In this document: piece after piece, positions 23,742-35,000 of the stretch | How positions within the stretch are numbered: the first letter of the stretch is position 1 | Layout of the letters: each line of letters begins with the position of its first letter | The notes under the pieces: generated by a model | Told to the model about the DNA's origin: nothing | The model's input: the letters and a program-made list of their open reading frames with translations, nothing else | Databases searched by the model: none | Assembly (NCBI GenBank): GCA_963969365.1 | Contig: OZ017760.1 | Coordinates: 372,001 to 436,000, forward strand | From: Asterochloris sp. CNOR1 | Taxonomy: Eukaryota; Chlorophyta; Trebouxiophyceae; Trebouxiales; Trebouxiaceae | Length of the DNA stretch: 64,000 nt | Reading direction: 5' to 3' | Translations under genes and position numbers: made by a program

Positions 23742-24777
23742 TAAGGGGCCCAATGCTGCTCTCCCCCAGGCTACACAGCAGCTTGCGGGGACAAAGGCTA
23801 AAAGTTAGCTTCAGAAAATCGTTGCCTAGAAAGTAGAAGGAGAGAAACGAACGACATTGCAGAATCGGGGCTGCCCACTCCTCTCCATTGAAGACGACCT
23901 TGCTTAGACGCTGCAGGGTGAAACACTGCATAGCATGAACTTCATTCAATGGCATCCGACGCCCCCTCCAGTGGAAGGAAGGTTGAAAGAATCAAGGTAT
24001 GGCGAAGCAGCAGGGTAAATAATGCTCTCCTAGGTAGCATGGCACCCAACAATAGCCTGCATCTCCTGTTTGGACTTGGCGCCCAAGCATAGCATGCAGC
24101 AGCTCGGGTTTTGATGCACATGGCCCCCATGTGGCGCTCAGCAGCCAGGAATGCACAGCAGGGCAGCCTGCCGGGCCCTTGCAGCATATACCGGCGATGT
24201 TGTCACAACCGCACAGCATTGCGCCTCGCTATGGTCAACCAGCTCAGCAGTGCTGAAGCCAAACAGAGGTTTGCATGTTACCGCTAAGTAACAGCAGTGT
24301 CACCGCGCGTGTCTGCTGCTTCAGTGCTCCGTTGCTGGCAGTGTGGCCAAGCGCTGCTGTGCAGGGAAGGCACTCAGTGCATACCCTCTGTTGCAGCAGA
24401 TAGCTGCATCAAAGTTGATATGTTGATTCAGATCTGCAGAACAGTCTCAATGCTTGAGCTCTGAAACACACAGAAGTCGTAGCCAAATGATCAAGTGCCC
24501 TAGCACTGCAGCAAGCCAGCAAGCAGGGAAATAGTGTAACCAGGAGAGCTCCAGCAGCCAGGAATTCACCCCCTTGGGCTTGTGACTGGGACTCTGCTCC
24601 GAGAGCTAACCAGCCCCTAGCTGCAAACCATGAGTAAACGTGATGAAACCAAGAAGAAGAGCGAAGCTCATATAATAATTATCAACATTACTTTCCAGAA
24701 CTTGTTCAATGTTAGACTCTACATGATTTGACTCAAATTGATCACGGATCCTGAGGCAGCTCTTTCATCAGGATAGT
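23742..24777. promoter_or_regulatory. Shared intergenic region between divergent NLP and LCB1 genes
   Basis: About 1.04 kb separates the two start codons, so both promoters and 5' leaders must lie here. The LCB1 side is clearly more AT-rich than the rest of the window. No defined operator was recognised; a nitrate-response element was not identifiable by eye. Confidence 0.5.
24670..24681 (+). promoter_or_regulatory. TATA-like element upstream of LCB1
   Basis: TATAATAATTAT lies about 97-108 bases before the LCB1 ATG, inside an AT-rich patch unusual for this GC-rich window. Spacing suits a core promoter, but the transcription start is not visible. Confidence 0.35.
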
Positions 24778-27700
24778 ATGCGCAGGTCTCTGTGGCTGGC
24801 TGCAGCCCTGCTGGTGGCTTGCATAAGCCTGGCAGCAGCAGCATGGAGCAGTGCCTTCTCACCAGTCTCTCCTGCTGAGGAGGGTTCGATCTCAGCCCTC
24901 CAGGTGAGGCCCCAGCTTGCACTGTGCAACCTCACATGTCTGGTCAGCGCAACATCTCATTTCGTCCCGCCCTGTACAGGCCAAGCTGGGAAATGCAGAC
25001 CTGCAGACCTTCTCTGAAAGCGTGGTGGATGGCATGCGCCACTTCTGGGATGTGTTCCGCCCTGGGGGCCAGCTCCACCCAGAGGCTTTCCTGGCCAACA
25101 AGGGTCACTTGGCCATTGAAGGCATCCTGGGCCTGGTCCTGCTGGGCATGCTGTGTGCGCGCACAGCCGCCCCGTCCAGCGGCAAGAAGCTCAAGGCAGA
25201 ACTGACTGAGCAGGTCTGGTGCCTCGCTGCTTGGATGGTGTGGGAGGCTGGGGCAGCATGTGGCGTTGGCACCCCGGCTGAGTGACTTGGGCTCTGCAAC
25301 CTGCTGCGGCATGCTCTTGTCTCTTCTGCCCTGCTCCTCCTGGCCGCCACAAGAACTTTGCATGGGAGAGGTCAGCTTGTGCCTCAAGGTATGCGATGGT
25401 GCAAGGCGGCCCAACTGGGCGAGATGCACATAGATGCAGATGCAAGATGCACCTCTGGCAGCCCTCTGCAACATGTCTCCCCGGCATACTGCTCCTCTGC
25501 TGAGCACGCTTACTGCTACCTGGCATGCTGCTGTCATTCTCAGCGCGCCGCTGTCATAGCTGCAGCATGATGTTCGCTGCACTGACTTGTGCAGGACATA
25601 GAGGAACTCTGTGATGAGTGGGAACCCGAGCCGCTCTTTTCTCTTCCAGAGCAGGGGAAGCCAGACTTCCAGCCCCCTATCATCTCTGCGTGAGTGTTAT
25701 CGCACTCTGGGTTGGGTTGCTCTGGGTCCCTGCGTGGCAATGACTGCCAGCCAGGCTGACGCCAATGTTGCGGCCAAAGCGTTTGCCAGACATCTTTGCC
25801 TTGGGCATGCATGGGCACATGCACAGGCTTCACTGGATGTGCCCCTGGCATAGCTGCTGCCGCTGCTGTGCAGGCCACCGCGCACCTGGGTGGACGTCAA
25901 CGGCATACAAACCCTCAACATGGTGTCACTCAACTTCCTGGACATTGCTGGCAATGAGCAGATCTTGGTGCGTGCGTACGGGAGAGCCTGGGATAATATG
26001 ACGCTGCAGGCAGCCTTCCCTCCGCCGCATGGCCTGGCTTGGTGCCTCCTGCTGCTGTGCACGCCAGTGCCCGCTGTCAAGCCATTCTGTGGCTGTGCCC
26101 GCCTGCAAAGCTTCATTGGGTTCACTGTGGGGCATGCTTGGGCAGCCTCCCTACCTTTACTGCCCCACCATACTGCAAGCGTTGCATTGGAATACCAGCC
26201 TGACCTGTGAGACCCATCGTACGAGGCACCCTGGTGACAGAGTCCAGCCGGCAGCTCTTGCACGCTGAGCCTTTGTCTGTGTCCTCCGCATCAATCAATC
26301 TGTGGCAGTGTCTCTTTTTCAAGAGGGACCATGTGCTTTCACGTTTTAATTCGCCTGCCGCTGCACCGTGCAGGAGTCGTGCAAGCAGACCATCAACAAG
26401 TATGGGGTCGGCTCCTGCGGCCCACGAGGATTCTACGGCACCATTGATGTCCATCTACAACTGGAGGTGAGCAGGCAGTGGGACTGTGCCACGCCGTCTG
26501 GGCATTCCTGCAGACGGTGGGCTGAGACCCAAGTGGACGTCACCTTGCTCACGGGCACAGGCACCACAAAGCTGACAAGATTCCATGCATCGGTTGCTTG
26601 TTCAGGCAGCCGGCCAAACTCATGGGGCAGCCAGTGTCCTGTCTAGATGCTCACTGGCCTGGCCCTGCACACAGACCCAGCAAGCTGACACCATTCCCCT
26701 GCAGGAGCAGGCGGCCAGTTCCATCGGCACCCAGCGTCCTTGATAGCTGTTCATAGGCACAGACCTGCACGCAGGAACTGACCAACTCTCCTGTTCATGG
26801 TCGCCTGCAGGAGCAGCTGGCCAAGTTTATGGGCACCCAGGAGTCCATCATCTATGCTTACGACCTGGCCACAATCCCCAGCGTCCTGCCAGCCTTTGCC
26901 AACAGCAAGGACCTTCTGATCTGCGATGAGGTGCAAGGCAGAGCAGAGCACATGATGCTTGGATTTGGCAAGTTGTTTGCTGCGTGCTGTGCACATCAGT
27001 GATGTCTATCATCACATGCCGTCCGCCTTTGTCAAATGCCACAGGACCCAACACAGCAGAAGCGCCTCATGCTCAGCAACTGTATCCCTTCCACCTGCTG
27101 ACTGCAAGCTGGGGGAGTGGCCTAGCTAGGTGCTCTGTCTCACTGATCCAGTCCTTTCTGGCCTCAACCACCTGCAGGCTGTCAACTGGGCCATCCAGAA
27201 TGGGGCCGTCCTGTCGCGTGCCAAGCTGCAGACCTTCAAGCACAACGACGTGGCCGACCTGGAGCGTGTGCTGCAGGAGCAGGCGCGCCACGATCAGAAG
27301 CGCAGGTGAGTCCCTGCCCTGCCTATTCTCTCATGGCTGTGGTTCAGGCCAAGTCCCGCCTGCAGGCTCACACCCATCCCAACCAAGGGCATGCGATTAA
27401 AGCAGGCCTGCAGGTTCAGTGCCCTGCCTGGTGGCGGGGAGAGGCAGATGGGGACCTCCTCCAGCTGCGCTTTGGCCACCAAGAGGCCCACACCGCGCCT
27501 TGTGTGCTGGCTGCTGGGTTGACTTGCAGTGAGGGATGTACGGCCCAGGCAGACCTAGGACACAAGCAGACCAGGTACTCCCTGCATTGCAACCTGCCCA
27601 CATTGAGTGCTGGACACAAAGGGGCTCAGGTGAGTTTACTGCAACTTGAGCTGTGCCACAGTATGGGGTCAATGCAGGTACGGGGGGCAGCTGTGCCCTT

Positions 27701-30700
27701 TCAGAGTAGGCAGGGCAGCTGTGCAGCACTGAGGCTGCTTACACCACCAGCTCTGGCGATGCACACCATCATTCCTGTCTGCAGGAAACCGCTGAACTGC
27801 CACCCCATGGTTGGGAAGCACTGTCTCAAGAACAGTACTGCAGCTGCAGTCTGAACTGCATCTTACTGTTTGAGAGAGGCCTCCAGCCTATTTTGAGCGC
27901 TGTGCCAGCAAGAGTGCCCTCCTCTGCCAGTGCATTCCAGGAGGTGCTGGTGCCCGCATGCCCCCCTGCAGTGCAGCAGCATCCAGCACAAGCTCTCCGC
28001 CTGCATGCCCTGCCTGCAGATTGGCGTAAGCGCCGCTCTCTCTTGAGAGCCCAGCAGTGCCGCTTGCCATAACCCACACTCTCAAAGTAGCGCTGAAGGA
28101 CCATGGCAAGTTTCCAGTCCTACATGGTCAGGAAGGTGTCAAGCTCGACCATTAGAAGCCAGCTCCCAGCTGCAGATCTCATTGTATGCAGGAGGCCAGA
28201 GCCGCCGCTCCACGCTTGTCGAGCGCCTAGCTGTGCAGCACCAAGCGACAAGTGATGTTTATCTGGTGCATCCCATCTGCAGGAAACCTGCAAGGCGTGG
28301 ACCCATTGTTGTCGATCGCCCTGCAGCCAGCAGCACCAGGACGCTGTGCACTCTGTCTGCAGGAAGCCCTTGAATCGCCGATTCATTGTAGTGGAGGGCA
28401 TCTATGCAGGCCTGGGGGACTTGGCACCCCTGGACAAGATCTGCGAGCTGAAGAAGAAGTACAAGTACAGGTGAATCAGCAGCAGGCACACCTGTGCAGG
28501 GTGTCCTGGTCGTGCCTGGACAGCGTACCTCTTGCAGCAGAGGCTGTTGTCATGGGATGTACAGGCAGCCAGCGAGGTACAAAGAAGCCGGGCAGAATCT
28601 GTCTGCTCCAAAATCAATGCCCTCATCATTCTTCAAATGAAAGTATAGCCAAAGTTTGTCCTTTGCAACCCAGCATGAGGAGCTGTTTGATGGATGCCGG
28701 ATCCAATGCAGTGTTGCTGCTGCTGTGCATGTGCCAGCTGTCAGGTTTGCCAGTGAGCTGCAAGGTGTCTGCAGGCTGCTTGAGGCTGCCTTGGTGAACT
28801 TCTCCCATCCTTTCGCCAAAGCACAAGCACAGATGCGAAATCCCCTTGCCATCCTGCAGGCTTGTGGTTGACGAGGCTCTGTCCTTTGGCACCCTGGGGG
28901 CCACAGGGCGTGGCGCATGCGAGCACTGGGGGCTCGAGCCCAAAGACGTCGAAATTATTGCAGCAAGCATGGGTGAGTCACCCAGGCATCACCCCAGACA
29001 GTAAATTATTGCGCCCCTGCAGTGCTCTCTGTGCATCTGATCTCCTTGATCGAGTGGCCAGGGAGTGGGGCATCAGACCAGATACAGGCCGTTGTGAGCC
29101 AAGCAGGAGCACTCATGCAGTGGTTTCTGAGCATCTGATGCTGTCTGGTACAAGCCTGTGAGCAACCTGCCCTCCAGCCCAGCAGTGTCGAGGTCATTGT
29201 GGCCCAGCAGCCTCCAAGGGCAGCAGCCTTCGGGGGCAGCAGCCTCCAAGGGCAAGCAGTCTCAAGGGCAGCAAACTCTAAGGGCAGCAGCCTCCAAGGG
29301 CAAAGCAGCCTCAAGATCCGGGGGCAGCAGCCTCCTAGGGCGGCAGCCTTGGAGCAAGGTTTAGAAGTCAGGCACTCAGCCTGCACCCTGGTGGCTAACC
29401 CCTGACTACCTGCATGCAACACGCTGGCCTCCATTAGCAGCTTCTGTGCCCGGGATAGAGACATCATTCACCACCAGCGCCCCTCAGGCCTCGCCACTGC
29501 TTCACCGCAACCTGCCAGCAACAGATTCTTACACCAATTGATGCAGGCCAACTTGCTGGATTCCTTCTGCCCCACAATGTCTGCCTGTCCTGCAGTTGCT
29601 CACCGTCTCTGTTGTCTGCCTCCCTGCAGGCAACGCGTTGGCCTCCATCGGCGGCTTCTGTGCCGGGGACAGAGAGATTGTGGACCACCAGCGCCTCTCA
29701 GGCCTGGGCTACTGCTTCAGCGCTTCCCTGCCGCCCTACCTGGCGGTCGCAGCCTCGGGGGCTCTGCAGCGGATGCAGGAGCACCCCGAACTGCTCCAGC
29801 GCTTGAGGGAGCGGGCTGCCACCATGAGGGGGCTGCTGGGTGCAGTGGCACAGCTGGAGGTGGGTTCGGGGTCGCCCTGGCTGGTGCAGGCTTACTGAAG
29901 GAGAACAGGAATGTTGCTGTGCCAGCTGGAATGTGTCTGAGGCAGCCCTTGATCACCTGGAAGCATGCTGATGCAAGAGTGCTCAGCGCTTGAGGAAGCT
30001 GGCAGCCACCGTGAAGGGGCTGCTTGCTGGACTGGCATAGGCAGTCTGCAAATCCTGTTGTCTGTATGGGTTAAGGGATGTTGTGCAGGGGCGGTGAGTG
30101 CAGGCTTGTAGGCAATCTGATGCAGCAAGCCTGGTGCCATCAGGTTGGAGGGGGCCTGCAGGAGAACCCAGAGGCTAGAATGCCATGTGAATTAGTGAGG
30201 CAGGCGACAGAGATCCCACTTCCCCAGCTTGAGCCCAAATGCAGCAATCAAAGGATGTAGAAGGACCCCCAAGCTGCAGAAGCACTCAAGGAGCTGGCTG
30301 CCAGCGTGAAGAGGTGGGCTGGACACCTTCTGGTTCCAGGCTGCCGTCCCGCTCCCGGCAAGTTGTCAGCATCTAGTCCTGTGAGAGGTGCTCCTCTCTG
30401 GCAAGCCTCCCTGCCTTGTCACCTTGCAGGTGGTGGGTCAGAAGCAGGACGAGGTGTCCCCAGTCATCCATGTCCGCCTCAGGCAGCAGGAGCCAGACGC
30501 AGCTACGAGCATTGCCCTGCTGCAGCAGGTGGGTCTCGAGGAGTCTGTGCTGTGCATCTGTAGGGTTCTGTCCTGCAGGTGGTGCATGCAGCAGTGCAGG
30601 GGCCGTAGAACGCCTGTGCAAGATTCAGGTGCCGGCTGTTGACGCTGGGCGTGGCTCTGCCAGAGGAGGTCTGCCAGTGTCACCACACGCCTCTGACTCG

Positions 30701-31266
30701 CTGCTTGTGCTGCAGAGAGTCTTCTGATGGGCATACAATGCTGTTGAAACTGCTGTGCTAGACATCCCAGTCGTCCATGTGTCAGTTCTTTGAGCACTGC
30801 CTGGCTGTGCCCTGTCACTGGTGCAGTGGCCAAAGCCTGACCTGGCCCAGGCAGTGGTCCAGGCTGTGCCTTGTCACTAGTGCAGTGGCCAGAAATTGAC
30901 CTTGCAGTGGTCCTGGACCTGTATAGGAAGTGTCATGCCCCCGACCCTCAGGGAGCCTCCCTTCTGCAGGTGGTGGACCACTGCCTGTCCAAGGACAGGG
31001 TGCTCTTTGCGGTGCACCGCATCTCCCCTCTGGACCAGGCCCGGCAGCCCCACAGCGTCCAGGTCGCCGTCACCTGCGCCCACACTGAGGGCGACCTGCG
31101 GAAGGCAGCCAGGGCGCTTGAGGGCGCGGTGCAGCAGGTGGGCTCCTGGAGGGTGGCTGGCTGGAGGCGACCTGCAGGCAACGGAGGAGCTGCTGCAAGG
31201 AGCTGTCCAGCAGCTGGCTGTGCGCAGCATGTGCTCACGCTGGGGGCACCCTGCAGAGGGCACTGA
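24778..31266 (+). CDS. LCB1: Serine palmitoyltransferase LCB1 subunit
   Basis: The non-catalytic partner of LCB2 in the ER enzyme that condenses serine with palmitoyl-CoA, the first step of sphingolipid synthesis. Twelve exons join in one frame: 24778-24903, 24980-25213, 25595-25689, 25874-25967, 26374-26466, 26811-26930, 27178-27305, 28363-28470, 28860-28972, 29630-29859, 30430-30528 and 30970-31266 (about 578 aa). Residues 1-22 look like a signal or anchor. A membrane segment follows ([15 protein letters not shown]), then the family's [14 protein letters not shown]. The aminotransferase fold shows [36 protein letters not shown] and IIAASMG, where LCB1 lacks the PLP lysine found in LCB2. The end is uncertain: reading past the donor-like site at 31138 gives a stop at 31264-31266, and splicing to 31177 gives one at 31325-31327. 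The N-terminus is longer than in land plants. Introns hold many exon ghosts. Confidence 0.93.
26605..26860 (+). repeat. Two ghost copies of the LCB1 exon 6 start
   Basis: The real exon 6 start near 26808 reads CAGGAGCAGCTGGCCAAGTT and then TATGGGCACCCAGGAGTCC. Imperfect copies occur near 26700 (CAGGAGCAGGCGGCCAGTTC, then CATCGGCACCCAGCGTCC) and near 26603 (TTCAGGCAGCCGGCCAAACT, then CATGGGGCAGCCAGTGTCC). The period is about 100-107 bases. Both copies soon meet a TAG in the exon frame. Confidence 0.75.
27775..28400 (+). repeat. Ghost copies of the LCB1 exon 8 start
   Basis: The real exon 8 begins near 28357 as CTGCAGGAAGCCCTTGAATC, then GCCGATTCATTGTAGTGG. Similar stretches lie near 28278 (CTGCAGGAAACCTGCAAGGC, then GTGGACCCATTGTTGTCG) and near 27780 (CTGCAGGAAACCGCTGAACT, then GCCACCCCATGGTTGGG). 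All keep the CTGCAGGAA acceptor context. Confidence 0.65.
29205..29350 (+). repeat. Minisatellite in an LCB1 intron
   Basis: About eight or nine imperfect units of roughly 14-18 bases with core CAGCAGCCTCCAAGGG; variants include CAGCAGCCTTCGGGGG and CAGCAAACTCTAAGGG. Unit lengths vary by a few bases. It lies in the intron between exons 9 and 10 of LCB1. Confidence 0.85.
29411..29516 (+). repeat. Full-length ghost of LCB1 exon 10 5' half
   Basis: About 100 bases closely match the real exon from 29629, some 213 bases downstream. Shared segments include CTGGCCTCCATTAGCAGCTT versus TTGGCCTCCATCGGCGGCTT, then TTCTGTGCC, GAC/GAT-AGAGA, CACCAGCGC and CTCAGGCCT, at matching spacing. The acceptor context is TGCATG rather than CTGCAG, so it is probably skipped. 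Confidence 0.85.
29960..30330 (+). repeat. Two ghost copies of the LCB1 exon 10 3' half
   Basis: The real exon near 29797-29850 contains CAGCGCTTGAGGGAGCGGGC and TGCCACCATGAGGGGGCTGC. Copies lie near 29983 (CAGCGCTTGAGGAAGCTGGC, then AGCCACCGTGAAGGGGCTGC) and near 30283 (AAGCACTCAAGGAGCTGGCT, then GCCAGCGTGAAGAGG). Similarity decays with distance from the exon. Confidence 0.75.
30815..30916 (+). repeat. Tandem duplication before LCB1 exon 12
   Basis: TCACTGGTGCAGTGGCCAAA near 30818 is repeated near 30876 as TCACTAGTGCAGTGGCCAGA, each followed by TGACCT and GCAGTGGTCC. The unit is about 58-59 bases. Confidence 0.75.
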
Positions 31267-31290
31267 TTGTGCTGCAGAAAGCTGTGCAGC
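31090..31290 (+). repeat. Roughly 80-bp-period repeats at the 3' end of LCB1
   Basis: The coding stretch GGCGACCTGCGGAAGGCAGC ending GCGGTGCAGCAG (31090-31137) recurs as GGCGACCTGCAGGCAACGGA ending GCTGTCCAGCAG (31168-31215). It recurs again as GGCACCCTGCAGAGGGCACT ending GCTGTGCAGCG (31248-31294). Because a donor-like GT follows the first copy, it is unclear whether copies 2 and 3 are coding, spliced out or 3' UTR. Confidence 0.65.
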
Positions 31291-31327
31291 GAATGGTTTG
31301 CTGTTGCAGCCAACAGGGTTCGTGTGA

Positions 31328-32043
31328 GAGCTGCTTGACATGAACAGCGACCTCAAGGGGCACTGTGTGGAGTGCAGCATGCGGGTCACTCTGGGGGAAG
31401 TTATGAGGGCTTTGCGTGGAAGACAGGTTTGAATCTGCATCGGGCTGCCAGTGTGGTATGCGATGCCTCTGTGCATGAAGTGTCTGTGGTGGTACGACCC
31501 CCTAGCCTGATATTGCTGGAGCTCCAGTGGTACCGCTCCAGTGACACCTGGCCTTGCCATGCAGGTGTTGTTGCAGCATCAGGCAGCCTCTCCAGGACAG
31601 AAGACAGTAGCCTGAACTTGACAGAACAGCACGTATCTGTACATCTGTACAGTCTTGAAATTGACTCTCAAAACAGTGTATTGGCTTGTCCTTACCAGAG
31701 TATGCCAGGTAAAAGCTCATCTGAATATAGACTTACACTTGGCTGACTGGCACTTGAACTGAGGGCACTATTGAAGGACCAAGGATATGTTAGATGCTCA
31801 TGAGACGAGAAAAATTGCTGTGTCAGGAGCTTAAGCAGAGCACTTCTGCTAAAGAGGAATAGAGCACCAGAGATAGGGTGACGGACCCAAATTCGCAGTA
31901 GGTATGGAGACGTGACTGCCTGCTGCAGCATGGGGCCCACTGAATGAAGTTTATGGGTTGGCTGCAATCTTTTGGCAGGCTATGCTGAGGACTGGGGGGG
32001 CAGACTGTGACTGGGTGCGTGGTGTGACTTGCCCAGGAGCAGG
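31328..32043. other. Intergenic region between convergent LCB1 and bHLH genes
   Basis: About 0.7 kb that should contain the two 3' UTRs. On the minus strand a TGTAA motif, the usual green-algal poly(A) signal, occurs near 31731-31735, about 310 bases after the bHLH stop. No exon recognised. Confidence 0.4.
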
Positions 32044-35000
32044 CTAGGCAGCTGGTGGCCGCTTGAGGCCATCCTGCGAGGTGTCCAGTGCAGCCTGAGA
32101 CATCCAGCTGCCCGGGCCAATCATGGGCGGCCGGGGCATCATGCCGCTGGTCATGCGCATCTGGGGGTGCATCGGTTCTGAGGAGAACATGCCCCAGGGC
32201 CCTGCATGCAGGAAAAAGAAAATAGGAAATAGGTCAGCCAACACTGAAGCAGACATGCAGACAACAGGGTAGCAGAACCCTTGCAGCAGCCGGCACCTGG
32301 CCCAATCATGGTGTTTGTGAGCAAGCGTCGTGTGTGTGAGCACCAATTGCTGCCCACTGGGTGGTCACTGCAATCCCGGCCTTCAGATGCCCAACACACA
32401 TCCACCTGGAGCCCACAGGTGGGCTCATGGCCGCAGGCTAGCACTCGCAATCAAGTGCCACAAGCACCTTACAGCTGAGCCGAGGGGCTGTGCTGAAGTC
32501 CGTCATCCTGCCAGCTTCCAGTGGAACAAAGCATACAGATAGCCCTCACACCATACCAAACAGTGACGCGAGCCCCTGCTGAACGGCACCATGCCGCCCC
32601 GCCTCTTGAGTGGCACAACAAGGCACCCATGTGACCCTGAGACCAACCCACGAGCGCAGCTCGGCTCACGGCAACAGACTCCATGCTGAGGGGCGGCTGT
32701 CTCCCCTCCCGAGTGCCACCTATTGCTCTCTGCACATGGCAGGATGCGCTCACCTGAGCCCAATGCTGCCGGGTCCATGCTGAAGGGCATGATGCCGTCC
32801 AGCCCCGGGCCCAAACTGCCTTCCGGCAGGGACATGCCCATGGAGTTGGCCCGCTCCTGCTCGCTGTGCAGCTGGTGGGGGGTGCTGCTGTGGTGCCTGC
32901 AGGTACGCTGCGCCTTAGCCCACGGACTTGACAGGTCGTGCACTGCTTGCAGGCTGCCTGTCAGGCAGGCCTGGCTCCAACAGCTCCCCCTACAGTTCCA
33001 GGCTGGGAGACTGCTTCTGGGTTGCCTGTGCAGGCACAGGTGCACAGGGCATGAATGCACAGGCTGCAGAAAGCCACAGGCCTGGCAGGTGGGTACACAG
33101 ATTGTGCACTGACCAGCTTGCAGCGTGTGTATGCAAGTCACGGGGATGGCACAAGTTAAGCTACTGGATGTGAAGGAGACACCTAGCAGAGCGTGCACGG
33201 TGGGCTGCATGACAGTACTGTAAGTCCCAGTGAGCAGGGAGGTCAGAGCCTCAATTTCAGGTCAGCAGCAGCTGAAACTAGCGGGGTCAGTGACATCCTG
33301 ATGCTGTGACATCTGCCAGAGGTGAGTGGCGCAGTCCTGTCCATGGGGCCACGCAAGGCGCGCGTCAGCAGCAGCGTGACAGGGTGGACTGCTGATGCTG
33401 TGAATTTGCCAGAGGTGCAGCCCACCTGCGGGCTGCCTTGGAAGGTGGCTCCAGGAGAGACGCTGACGCAGGTGGCACGCTGGGGCTATCTGAACTCCTG
33501 TGGGCTGCTGCACCTGCTGCTGCTAGGTTGGCTGCACAGGTGCGGGCACAATGTCAACCTCGGAGCAAGGTGCTGGTCCCATGAATGCCCACAAGTGTAG
33601 TGTACTGCCGGAGGTGGTGCACCTCAAAGCACACTCAAAACACCCCGATGGGGTTCAGCAGAAGGCTACCCAGGCCTGCTCATACTGCAGTTGACACTTA
33701 CAGACGTGCTGAATGGCAGAACGCACCTGCGAAGCCTGAGCACATAGTGTAATGTAATTGATTGCAGCCCTGCCTGTGCTCCTGATACAGCAAGGCACAT
33801 GCCACGCCCTGGCCCAGGCAACCCCAGCAGGACCGCAACCTGCGCTCAAGCTGACAGCCCCAGTGCTGACCTGCAGCGTGGCCCGCTGCATGCGCTGCGG
33901 CCTGGCCCTCCCGCTCCAAGCCGCCCTCAAACTTCATCACATGACCATGCTGCTCCTGCAAGCCTGGCAGGCCCGAGGCCATGGCGTGCTTCATCAGCGC
34001 GTGCTGCATCTGGGGGTTTATCTGAGAGGGCCCTGTGGGCACTGCGATGTAGGTGATGGCCTGCCCCTGGTGGGTCACAGAGGCGAGGGGGACACCTGCA
34101 GTCAATCGCCGAGTTTCGTTTGCAGGGTGCGATGATGCAAGACGAGCCCCCGCCCTCGACATGAGCGACGCCACGTGTCCTACCTCAGCCTTGGCCTGCA
34201 TACTCAACTGAGCCTGGCCTGAGCTTCTCGCTGTGCGGCTGCAGCTCAACATCCAAGCACCAGCTGCAGTCCTGCCATTGGCTGGCATCCCATGTCCAGG
34301 CACCCGATCTCCCTGCAGCACCCACCTGTAAAGACGGTCGGCCCCTCGCTGACCACAGGGGCTGACGCAGCCGCTGCTGTAGCCTCGGCCTCACCCCCCT
34401 GCTGTAGGAAGGCCTGCTGCAGCTGCAGCTCAGCCTTCTGCTTCTCCACATTGCCCACCCGCTCCTGCAGCAAGGGCGGGGGCAAAGGTGAAGAGATGCA
34501 GACCACTGCCATGGCAATCCTCTGCTGGAAGACACAATAAGGGCGACTGCAGCATGCCACATCTGTCAACATCCACCAGTCAATTGCTCTGCCTCAGGCT
34601 GCAGAGCAATGCATGCTTAGCACTTCGGCTCTCAGGAGGCCCACCTCTAGGAACTTGTTCAGCTGCCTGAGCTGCCCATTCTCTGCCCTCAGCTGTGTAA
34701 CCACCCTGATTGCATCAGCAATGATATTGGTCTTGTCGCTCTTCACAGCCTTGCTGGGATCTAGCGCCTTGCTGAGCTCCGTGAAGCTGCAGGAGCAAAT
34801 GGGGTGTTGGCCAGCTAGGGCGATGATGGCCGCACAAGCCTCCAGCAGCAGTGAGAGCACCTTAAAGCTGGCATGCTCCTTGCCTGCTGGCGGATCCAGG
34901 CTGTGCGTGGCTGATATGCAGGCTGCATGGGAGAAGCGATGACAGCATGGCTGCACTGTGTCATCACAGTCATGGCATTCCAAGCAATTGAGCTGCTGAC

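Noticed and set aside
26700-26750. Alternative exon 6 of LCB1
   Set aside because: The copy soon meets a stop in the exon frame and has no donor at the right place.
29411-29516. An extra real exon of LCB1
   Set aside because: The copy lacks a good TGCAG acceptor in place and would repeat residues already supplied by exon 10. LCB1 needs only one copy.
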